NCBI GenBank assembly: GCA_045595725.1
Contig: JAZOAY010000151.1
Span: 1 to 21,372 of the forward strand
DNA length: 21,372 nucleotides
DNA from: SIG575 sp045595725
GTDB lineage: Bacteria; Bacillota; Clostridia; Oscillospirales; Acutalibacteraceae
Direction of reading: 5' to 3'
Positions 1-6,070 of the stretch are shown in pieces. Numbering within the stretch: position 1 is the first letter of the stretch; each line of letters begins with the position of its first letter. The notes beneath the pieces were generated by a model. That model was given only the letters and a program-made list of their open reading frames with translations. It was not told the origin of the DNA and did not search any database. The position numbers were made by a program, and so were the translations under genes.

Positions 1-1
1 C

Positions 2-1276
2 GCAATCACTTCTGCAAACAACCTTCTTTGTGCTGCAATCGATAACCACCTTCAGCAGGGCAACGAGCTCGGCATCGACCAGAGAAGAATCCTTTTCAAG
101 AGATGCCTTGACATCAACGACAGAGCTCTCAGATATGTAAACGTAGGTCTCGGCGGAAAGGTAAACGGTATTCCTCGCGAAGACGGCTTTATCATCACAG
201 TTGCAAGTGAAATCATGGCTATTCTCTGCCTTGCAGATGATATTTTTGACCTTAAATACAGACTCGGTAACATTCTCGTTGCTTACAAATACGATAATTC
301 CCCCGTTTATGCACGTGATATCGGTGTTCACGGTGCAATGGCAGTTCTTCTCAAAGACGCTATCAACCCCAACCTTGTTCAGACTCTTGAGAATACACCT
401 GCTATTATCCACGGCGGTCCTTTCGCAAATATTGCACACGGTTGCAACTCTGTAAGAGCAACAAAATACGCTCTTAAACTTGGTGATTACTGCATTACAG
501 AAGCAGGCTTCGGTTCAGACCTTGGTGCTGAAAAATTCCTTGACATCAAGTGCCGTTTTGCAGGTCTCAAACCTGATTGCGTAGTTCTTGTTGCAACTGT
601 AAGAGCTCTCAAATACAACGGCGGTATCAAGAAAGAAAACCTTGCTGAAGAAAACGTTGAGGCATTGAAGAAAGGTATTGTAAACCTTGAAAAACACATT
701 GAAAATATGCTTTCTTACGGTGTTCCTCTCGTAGTTGCTATCAACCGTTTCCACACAGACAGCGAAGAAGAACTTTCAATAATCGAAGAATGCTGTAAGA
801 AACATGGTTGCGACTTTGCACTCAGCGAAGTATTCGCAAAAGGCGGCGAAGGCGGTATTGACCTTGCCCAGAAGGTTATCGCTGCTTGTGAAAAGGAAAA
901 CAATTTCAAATTCCTCTATGACGAAAAACAGCCTCTTAAAGAGAAAATTGAAACAATTGCCAAAAACATCTATGGTGCAGACGGAGTTGTATTCACAGCA
1001 AATGCAGAAAAAAACCTTGCTGAAATTGCAAGATTGGGCTTTGAAGAAATCCCCGTATGTATTGCAAAAACTCCCCTGTCACTTACAGACGATCCTACAA
1101 AGCTTGGCAGACCTGAAAACTTCTTAATTACAGTTAAAGAAGTTAAACTTTCTGCAGGTGCAGGATTTGCGGTTGTCCTCACAGGTGACATTATGACAAT
1201 GCCCGGACTTCCCAAGAAACCCGCAGCACTTATCATCGACATTGACGAAAACGGTAACACTGTAGGTCTTTCATAA
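2..1276 (+). CDS. fhs: Formate-tetrahydrofolate ligase, 5'-truncated by window edge
   Basis: Cytosolic ATP-dependent ligase joining formate to tetrahydrofolate to give 10-formyl-THF, the entry step of one-carbon metabolism and of the methyl branch of the Wood-Ljungdahl pathway. The frame is open from base 2 to the TAA at 1274-1276, giving 424 residues of a family that is usually about 556, so roughly the first 130, including the P-loop, lie outside the window. Family-typical stretches seen include GGKVNGIPREDGF, GGPFANIAHGCNS, KPDCVVLVATVRALKYNGG and PLVVAINRFHTD. The C-terminus is intact and is followed by a strong terminator. No start codon can be assigned; the ATG at 215 is internal. Nothing looks broken. 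Confidence 0.96.
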   Translation, partial: AITSANNLLCAAIDNHLQQGNELGIDQRRILFKRCLDINDRALRYVNVGLGGKVNGIPREDGFIITVASEIMAILCLADDIFDLKYRLGNILVAYKYDNSPVYARDIGVHGAMAVLLKDAINPNLVQTLENTPAIIHGGPFANIAHGCNSVRATKYALKLGDYCITEAGFGSDLGAEKFLDIKCRFAGLKPDCVVLVATVRALKYNGGIKKENLAEENVEALKKGIVNLEKHIENMLSYGVPLVVAINRFHTDSEEELSIIEECCKKHGCDFALSEVFAKGGEGGIDLAQKVIAACEKENNFKFLYDEKQPLKEKIETIAKNIYGADGVVFTANAEKNLAEIARLGFEEIPVCIAKTPLSLTDDPTKLGRPENFLITVKEVKLSAGAGFAVVLTGDIMTMPGLPKKPAALIIDIDENGNTVGLS

Positions 1277-1292
1277 AAAATAATGTACACAT

Positions 1293-1327
1293 AATAAAAG
1301 CCACCGGTTGAACCGGTGGCTTTTATT
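1293..1327. terminator. Bidirectional intrinsic terminator between fhs and trmD
   Basis: Arms at 1293-1309 and 1311-1327 are perfectly complementary over 17 bp around one central base, with a G+C core (GCCACCGG/CCGGTGGC) flanked by AAAA and TTTT. It gives a U-rich 3' side on either strand, so it can end fhs (+) and transcripts reading out of trmD (-). Confidence 0.9.
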
Positions 1328-1334
1328 AGTTTGG

Positions 1335-1592
1335 TAAATTATAATTTAATGCAGAATGCAAAATGCAAAGTGCAAAGTTTCCGGAGGGCTTTGCCCTCAC
1401 CCATTTTATATAATGAAAATGTTGTTTTCTGTAGGGGAGATTCACTTGTCTCCCGCAAAATTTTATGGAATTTATTACGGGCAATTTGTAAATTGTCCCT
1501 AGGTTCATTCAATCGGTGCAATATAAAATTCAGCGTCGCAGACCCGACATTTTGCATTTTGCACTCTGCACTTTGTACTAATTTATAATTTA
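1335..1592. repeat. MITE-like noncoding repeat with imperfect terminal inverted repeats
   Basis: This fills the 313-bp gap between fhs and trmD. The two ends, read inward, both start TAAATTATAA followed by TTTA or ATTA. They continue into degenerate repeats of the heptad TGCAAAA/TGCAAAG (left 1350-1377, right 1552-1576). The interior holds further small hairpins: GAGGGC/GCCCTC near 1384-1398, GGGAGA/TCTCCC near 1434-1458, and GGGCAATTT paired with AAATTGTCCC near 1480-1500. No coding frame in it has a ribosome binding site or recognisable product. Size, terminal repeats and lack of genes fit a miniature inverted-repeat element; mobility is inferred, since no second copy is in the window. Confidence 0.65.
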
Positions 1593-2324
1593 TTCGTTTT
1601 TTAATTTTTCTATGTATTCTCTGTCTTTCTTTGAAAGGTCTGCTTTTTCAATCATGTCGGGGCGTTTATAATAAGTTCTTTCAAGTGCTTTTTCGTGACG
1701 CCATTTTTCGATATTCGCATGATGTCCTGAAAGAAGAATTTCAGGCACCTGTCTTCCTCTCCATTCAAAAGGTCTTGTATACTGAGGATGTTCAAGAAGT
1801 CCCGAATAATGGCTTTCGTCTTCAAAACATTCATTGTCCGAAAGCACACCCGGTATCATTCTTGATACACTGTCTGCAAGTACAAGAGCCGGTAATTCTC
1901 CGCCTGTAAGAACATAGTCTCCTATTGAAATTTCTTCGTCAACAAGTTCTTCAATAACACGTTCATCAACACCCTCGTAGTGACCGCATAGAAGAACAAG
2001 GTTTTTCATTTGTGAAAATTCACGTACCTTTGCCTGAGTCAGTACATTTCCCTGAGGAGACATATAAACAAGATACGGTCTCTCACCTGTTTCTTCACAT
2101 ATATGTTCAAAGCATGATGCAATAGGCTGAGTCTGCATAATCATGCCCATACCGCCACCATAAGGTGAATCGTCAACGCGGTTATGCTTGTCCTCTGTAA
2201 AATTCCTGATATTATGGCAATTTATTTCAACATACCCGTTTTCCCTTGCTCTGCCTATAATACTTGATGAAAGAACGCTTTCGCACATTTCGGGAAAGAG
2301 AGTCATTATGTCAATTCTCATCAT
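1590..2324 (-). CDS. trmD: tRNA (guanine37-N1)-methyltransferase TrmD
   Basis: Uses S-adenosylmethionine to methylate G37 of tRNAs reading CNN codons, which prevents +1 frameshifting; it acts in the cytosol as a homodimer. The 244-residue product has the SPOUT trefoil-knot signatures LLCGHYEGVDERV and SIGDYVLTGGELPALVL, and normal family length. I chose the ATG at 2322-2324 because AAAGGA lies about 7 nt upstream; a second ATG follows directly, and the TTG at 2327 is less likely. The 5' end overlaps rimM by 14 nt, so the two are probably translationally coupled. The stop codon lies at the tip of the adjacent MITE-like repeat, which suggests the element inserted right at the gene's end. Confidence 0.97.
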   Translation of the reverse strand: MMRIDIMTLFPEMCESVLSSSIIGRARENGYVEINCHNIRNFTEDKHNRVDDSPYGGGMGMIMQTQPIASCFEHICEETGERPYLVYMSPQGNVLTQAKVREFSQMKNLVLLCGHYEGVDERVIEELVDEEISIGDYVLTGGELPALVLADSVSRMIPGVLSDNECFEDESHYSGLLEHPQYTRPFEWRGRQVPEILLSGHHANIEKWRHEKALERTYYKRPDMIEKADLSKKDREYIEKLKNE

Positions 2325-2829
2325 CAAAAATTCCTTTCATGGGACGGATTTTTATTACGCCATTTTCAACGTCAACATCAATTACCACGTCTTTGATTGC
2401 GGGAATAAGATACTCTTTTCCCTCTTTTTCAATATGCCACACATCATTTGCACCTGTCATGCTTACATCGGTAATGACGCCGTAAACGATATTTTCATCG
2501 TCTGCATCGTAAACTGTACAGTCAATAAGTTCAGCAATGAAAAAGTTACCTTTCTGCAACTTTGCATCGTCTCTCTTTATATAGAGAACTTTACCTCTCA
2601 TTGCCTGTGCTTTTTCAATAGTATCAATTGTGTCAATTGTAACAAGGGCAACATTGCCGTGTTCTCTTGCGCTTTTCACATCGAGGCTTTTTGTACCTCT
2701 TTCATCAAGATAAAGCTTTTTGAATTTTTTAAGAAAAGCAGGACTATCGCACCAAGGTTTTACACGCATTTCTCCGCGTACGCCATGTGTTCCGACAATT
2801 TCGCCGACTTCAAGAAATTCTTTTTTCAT
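2311..2829 (-). CDS. rimM: 16S rRNA processing / ribosome maturation factor RimM
   Basis: Assembly factor that binds ribosomal protein S19 and helps mature the 30S head domain. The 172-residue protein has the N-terminal RimM barrel (VGEIVGTHGVRGEMRVKPW, residues about 7-25) and a C-terminal PRC-barrel ending in the typical EYLIPAIKDVV...IRPMKGIFD. Length is normal. Its ATG at 2827-2829 shares a base with the upstream TAA (TAATG overlap), and its end overlaps trmD, so hypothetical membrane gene-rimM-trmD form a tightly coupled unit. Confidence 0.95.
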   Translation of the reverse strand: MKKEFLEVGEIVGTHGVRGEMRVKPWCDSPAFLKKFKKLYLDERGTKSLDVKSAREHGNVALVTIDTIDTIEKAQAMRGKVLYIKRDDAKLQKGNFFIAELIDCTVYDADDENIVYGVITDVSMTGANDVWHIEKEGKEYLIPAIKDVVIDVDVENGVIKIRPMKGIFDDEN

Positions 2830-3434
2830 TATTCCTCATCCTCCGATGAAACGACTTTTGCATCGCCTTCAATTTCTCCGTTCTTATTGATAATCGTTTT
2901 GTATTCCTTTGTGATTCCCAAAAATGTAATCAGGTTGGAAATACCCACAAAAATGAGTACACCGCCTATTATTCTCAGCATTGTACCAAGAGTCAGTCCC
3001 GGATTGAGGATGAACACGATACCGAGAAGTATTCCGATAAGTGATGTAATAAATATCGGAACAAATTTACTCATGCCTGATTTTTTTAGTTCAATTGCAT
3101 TTTTCATTTTCAGTATTCCGTCAACAAGGATTATCACTCCGAAAACGCTGACGATAAAATCAGATACCACATAAGGTTTTGTGATTATATAAATTCCTGC
3201 TATGGCGGATAATATTCCGATTGTAAGTCCAAAAACAGTTACACGTTTTTCTGTTGTTTTTGAAAAATAATTTATTACCTTTGTTGCACCGAAACCAACT
3301 GCAAGTGCGCCAACAACGTAGCCTGCAATGTTTGCAATTTTATGAGGAAAAATAATAAGCAGAATACCTGCCACCACAAACCCTGCAAGAGCAAGAATAC
3401 TGTTTTTACGGATGTTATTCAAAAAAGATTTCAT
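2829..3434 (-). CDS. DUF308/HdeD-like six-helix membrane protein
   Basis: A 201-residue integral membrane protein with about six hydrophobic segments (roughly residues 12-30, 33-54, 66-86, 90-108, 126-146 and 150-172) and a charged cytosolic-type tail ending SSEDEE. The paired-helix pattern with Gly-rich turns (GILLGIVFILNPG) matches the HdeD/DUF308 family, linked to acid stress in Escherichia coli but of unknown role in Clostridia. The ATG at 3432-3434 follows GAGGTGATTTT. It starts a new transcription unit with its own promoter inside what is usually one continuous ribosomal operon, and its stop overlaps the rimM start. Family assignment is fairly sure; function is not known. Confidence 0.8.
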   Translation of the reverse strand: MKSFLNNIRKNSILALAGFVVAGILLIIFPHKIANIAGYVVGALAVGFGATKVINYFSKTTEKRVTVFGLTIGILSAIAGIYIITKPYVVSDFIVSVFGVIILVDGILKMKNAIELKKSGMSKFVPIFITSLIGILLGIVFILNPGLTLGTMLRIIGGVLIFVGISNLITFLGITKEYKTIINKNGEIEGDAKVVSSEDEE

Positions 3435-3452
3435 AAAATCACCTCAAAAATG

Positions 3453-3481
3453 ATTTTACATCATTTTCTTATAAAAGTCAA
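3453..3481 (-). promoter_or_regulatory. Sigma-A promoter for the DUF308-rimM-trmD unit
   Basis: On the minus strand, TTGACT (3476-3481), a 17-nt spacer, then TAAAAT (3453-3458). The -35 box lies in the T-tract of the preceding terminator, so termination and re-initiation are nearly superimposed. An inverted repeat AAAATCA/TGATTTT (3435-3441 and 3451-3457) overlaps the -10 box and encloses the GAGG ribosome binding site, which could damp translation. Confidence 0.7.
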
Positions 3482-3505
3482 AAGCCGGCAATAAATGCCG
3501 GCTTT
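3481..3505 (-). terminator. Intrinsic terminator of the ylxM-ffh-rpsP-khpA unit
   Basis: Perfect stem AAAGCCGGCA/TGCCGGCTTT with a 5-nt loop; on the minus strand it is followed by the T-rich run TTTTGACTTTTAT. It lies just beyond the khpA stop codon. Confidence 0.85.
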
Positions 3506-3508
3506 ACA

Positions 3509-3739
3509 TCAGTCAATTTCTACTTTGACCTTAGCATCGTTACGGATTGCCGCTGCGCGCATTACTGTACGTACAGCTTTTGCAATTCTTCCCTGTTTAC
3601 CAATGACTCTGCCCATATCGTCAGCAGCCACATTAACATGGAAAACAATGAGGCCATCTTCTTCTGTTGATGATGTGACATTCACAGCATCGGGGTCTTC
3701 AACAAGTCCCTTGACAATTGATACCAACAATTCTTCCAT
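3509..3739 (-). CDS. khpA: KH-domain RNA-binding protein KhpA
   Basis: A 76-residue single KH domain with the RNA-binding GxxG loop in GRVIGKQGR (GKQG at residues 47-50), followed by the helix RIAKAVRTVMRAAA. Family members (YlqC/KhpA) bind RNA, partner with KhpB/EloR in some Firmicutes and affect cell elongation; the substrate here is unknown. Length is typical. It follows rpsP by about 95 nt on the same strand, the usual place for this gene, and is the last gene before the terminator at 3481-3505. Confidence 0.93.
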   Translation of the reverse strand: MEELLVSIVKGLVEDPDAVNVTSSTEEDGLIVFHVNVAADDMGRVIGKQGRIAKAVRTVMRAAAIRNDAKVKVEID

Positions 3740-3834
3740 TGTCGATTCCGTCCTTTCTTTCCGTTATATTCAAAGTTTTTCCAAAATATACGGAATTATT
3801 CGGGTAGTCTCATATACCGAGTGTTGGTAAGGAC

Positions 3835-4077
3835 TTAGATGATGTTTTCTTTTTTAAGAATTGATTTTACTGTGTCTGTGGGCTGAGCACCGTTTGAAAT
3901 CCATTTCTTTGCTTTTTCAGCATCGATTTTAACTTCTGCGGGTTCTGTCATGGGATTGAAGTAACCGATTTCTTCGATGAATCTGCCGTCACGGGGATAT
4001 CTTGAATCCGCAACTACTACACGATAGAAAGGTGCTTTCTTAGCGCCCATACGACGCAATCTGATTTTTACTGCCAT
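3835..4077 (-). CDS. rpsP: 30S ribosomal protein S16
   Basis: Small-subunit protein that binds 16S rRNA early in 30S assembly. The 80-residue product begins MAVKIRLRRMGAKKAPFYRVVVAD, the family signature, and contains SRYPRDGRFIEEIGYFNP. I chose the ATG at 4075-4077 rather than an in-frame ATG five codons earlier (4092), because that upstream ATG lies in the ribosome binding site GGAGG that serves 4077. It sits between ffh and khpA in the conserved order. Confidence 0.97.
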   Translation of the reverse strand: MAVKIRLRRMGAKKAPFYRVVVADSRYPRDGRFIEEIGYFNPMTEPAEVKIDAEKAKKWISNGAQPTDTVKSILKKENII

Positions 4078-4123
4078 TTTTGTTTCCTCCATTTGATTAT
4101 ATAAAATATTTTTATAAACTTAA

Positions 4124-5482
4124 TTAAATATTAAAACCATTCATGTTCTGAAGCTGAGACATATTAAATCTGCGTCTCTTTCTCTTTGAACCTGATTTGC
4201 CATTAATCTGTTTGAACAGTTTCTGCATCTGTTTGAACTGAGCAAGGAGCTTGTTGACATCTTCAACCGTCTGTCCGCTGCCTGCGGCAATTCTGCGTTT
4301 TCTTGAGGGATTAATGATGTCGGGTTTTTCTCTCTCTGCAGGTGTCATTGATTCAACCAATGCACGGAGTCTGTCAAACTGTCTTTCATCAACTTCAATA
4401 TCGTCAACTTTTTTGCCAAGACCGGGTATCATCTTAAGTGTATCCTTGATTGACCCCATTTTTCTGACCTGTTCAATCTGTTCAATAAGGTCGTTCAGGT
4501 CAAATTTGTTTTCACGGAGCTTTGCTTCAAGTTCTTCCGCTTTTTTCTCGTCAATTGCCTGTTCAGCTTTTTCGATAAGTGAAAGCACGTCACCCATACC
4601 GAGAATACGTGATGCCATTCTGTCAGGATGGAATACGTCAAGGTCACCAAGTTTTTCACCAACACCAACGAACTTGATAGGTTTACCGGTGACTGCTCTT
4701 GCTGAAAGTGCAGCACCACCACGTGTGTCACCGTCAAGTTTTGTAAGCACAAGACCGTCAATGCCAAGTGCTTCATTAAACGAAGTTGCAACGTTAACCG
4801 CATCCTGACCTGTCATCGCATCGACTACAAGAAGAATTTCGTGGGGATGTACCGCACTCTTTACACTCTTGAGTTCCTGCATGAGTTCTTCGTCAATATG
4901 CAGACGACCTGCAGTATCAAGGAAGACGTAATCATAACCCTGGTCTTTAGCAAGTTTAATTGCATTTTCGGCAATTTTAACAGGATTTTCAGTCCCCATT
5001 TCAAAAACGGGAACGCCTGCCTGTTCACCAACAACCTGCAACTGCTTGATAGCAGCAGGTCTGTAAATATCACACGCAACGAGCAAAGGACGATGTCCCT
5101 GATTTTTGAGCATCATTGCGATTTTGGCACTGTGAGTTGTTTTACCTGAACCCTGAAGACCGCACATCATTACAACCGTCGGAGGATGGTTTGCAATTGC
5201 AAGACGGGATTTTGTACCACCCATAAGAGCAGTCAATTCCTCGTTTACGATTTTAATAACCATCTGACCGGGAGTAAGACTTTCCATAACCTGCGCACCG
5301 ATTGCACGTTCAGTTACGGTTTTTGTAAAATCTTTGGCAACTTTGTAACTTACGTCTGCTTCAAGAAGTGCAAGACGTACTTCCCTCATCGCCTCTTTGA
5401 CGTCGGATTCAGTAAGACTACCTTTACTTTTTAACTTTTTAAACGCTTCTTCAAGTTTATCGGCAAGTCCTTCAAAAGCCAT
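4124..5482 (-). CDS. ffh: Signal recognition particle GTPase Ffh
   Basis: The protein subunit of bacterial SRP. It binds signal sequences on nascent chains and 4.5S/scRNA, and docks with FtsY to deliver ribosomes to the membrane. The 452-residue protein has the N helical bundle (1-95), the G domain with P-loop GLQGSGKTT (108-116), DTAGR (189-193) and TKLDGD (247-252), and the M domain with the RNA-binding SRKRRIAAGSG followed by a Lys/Met-rich tail. Length is normal. The start at 5480-5482 follows AAGGAG. It lies 23 nt downstream of ylxM, its usual partner, and upstream of rpsP. It is the export machinery for the signal-peptide proteins encoded nearby, though not specific to them. Confidence 0.98.
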   Translation of the reverse strand: MAFEGLADKLEEAFKKLKSKGSLTESDVKEAMREVRLALLEADVSYKVAKDFTKTVTERAIGAQVMESLTPGQMVIKIVNEELTALMGGTKSRLAIANHPPTVVMMCGLQGSGKTTHSAKIAMMLKNQGHRPLLVACDIYRPAAIKQLQVVGEQAGVPVFEMGTENPVKIAENAIKLAKDQGYDYVFLDTAGRLHIDEELMQELKSVKSAVHPHEILLVVDAMTGQDAVNVATSFNEALGIDGLVLTKLDGDTRGGAALSARAVTGKPIKFVGVGEKLGDLDVFHPDRMASRILGMGDVLSLIEKAEQAIDEKKAEELEAKLRENKFDLNDLIEQIEQVRKMGSIKDTLKMIPGLGKKVDDIEVDERQFDRLRALVESMTPAEREKPDIINPSRKRRIAAGSGQTVEDVNKLLAQFKQMQKLFKQINGKSGSKRKRRRFNMSQLQNMNGFNI

Positions 5483-5505
5483 ATCGTTTCTCCTTAATTT
5501 TTATA

Positions 5506-5865
5506 TCAGGAAAGTTCATTAACCGTTGTTCTGATTTTAACCGTAAGGTCACTGATTTCCCTTGAAAGGGTTGTTTCCTTGTTTATTCTGCTGATCTCCT
5601 CAGCATAGGAATTTATCTTTGCAAGACCTTCTTCAAGGTTTTCAAAACGCTTTGCGAAGCCTAGCTTTTCTTCCATTTCAAAAAGAAGTGTTTCGGCTCT
5701 CTTAATGGCATCTCTGACACCCTGTCTTGTAATACCTTCATTTTCTGCAATTTCGGAAAGCGACAAATCCTCATCATAATAAAGGGAAATAAAGTCACGC
5801 TGTTTTTCTGTAAGCAAATCGCCGTAATAATCAAGCAGAACCGCCACCTGAAGGTCCTTTGCCAT
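5506..5865 (-). CDS. ylxM: YlxM/p13-family helix-turn-helix protein, SRP-associated
   Basis: A 119-residue protein with a sigma-factor-region-4-like helix-turn-helix (residues about 18-62: LTEKQRDFISLYYDEDLSLS, then EIAENEGITRQGVRDAIKRA) and a charged, probably coiled-coil C-terminus. YlxM-type proteins are encoded just before ffh in many Firmicutes and are thought to modulate SRP; a streptococcal homologue stimulates SRP GTPase activity. The ATG at 5863-5865 follows AAAGGAG. It is the first gene of the unit driven by the consensus promoter at 5922-5950. Confidence 0.92.
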   Translation of the reverse strand: MAKDLQVAVLLDYYGDLLTEKQRDFISLYYDEDLSLSEIAENEGITRQGVRDAIKRAETLLFEMEEKLGFAKRFENLEEGLAKINSYAEEISRINKETTLSREISDLTVKIRTTVNELS

Positions 5866-5890
5866 AAAACCGACTCCTTTCCGAAATTAC

Positions 5891-5914
5891 CTGTAAAGTC
5901 TCAGAACTTTACAG
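5891..5914 (-). promoter_or_regulatory. 5'-end stem-loop in the ylxM-ffh leader
   Basis: CTGTAAAGT and ACTTTACAG form a perfect 9-bp stem with a 6-nt loop. It begins about 8 nt downstream of the -10 box, so the transcript would start almost at the stem. That position fits an mRNA-stabilising 5' hairpin, or an operator. Confidence 0.5.
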
Positions 5915-5921
5915 CCTCATT

Positions 5922-5950
5922 ATTATACAATACAAAAACCACTCTGTCAA
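5922..5950 (-). promoter_or_regulatory. Perfect consensus sigma-A promoter of ylxM-ffh-rpsP-khpA
   Basis: On the minus strand, TTGACA (5945-5950), a 17-nt spacer and TATAAT (5922-5927), an exact match to consensus in both boxes and spacing, as expected for a housekeeping operon. Confidence 0.88.
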
Positions 5951-5995
5951 GTCTTTTTCTTATGATTTTGCAATTTTTTTATCACTATAACATAC

Positions 5996-6024
5996 TTTAC
6001 TTTTCATTTCATGTGTGTTAATAT
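5996..6024 (+). promoter_or_regulatory. Extended -10 sigma-A promoter of the beta-helix/GH92 operon
   Basis: TTTACT (5996-6001), a 17-nt spacer, then TGT-TAATAT with the -10 at 6019-6024. It is divergent from the ylxM promoter, about 45 bp away. The transcript start should be near 6031, leaving a leader of about 40 nt. Confidence 0.65.
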
Positions 6025-6070
6025 TTATTGTGTGAAAATCAAGGCTAATATGCTCTCAGGGAGGTTTAAA

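Noticed and set aside
1316..1588. Open frames within the fhs-trmD gap
   Set aside because: Low-complexity translations of the repeat and its heptads on both strands, with no ribosome binding site and no recognisable domain.
2188..3174. A 328-codon open frame on the plus strand
   Set aside because: It lies antisense to rimM, the trmD start and the DUF308 gene, all clearly coding on the minus strand. Its product is Cys/Ile/Phe-rich with no domain and no ribosome binding site.
4251..4808. A 185-codon plus-strand frame opposite ffh
   Set aside because: Ser-rich shadow of the Ffh GTPase and M-domain codons; the Ffh motifs on the minus strand are unambiguous.
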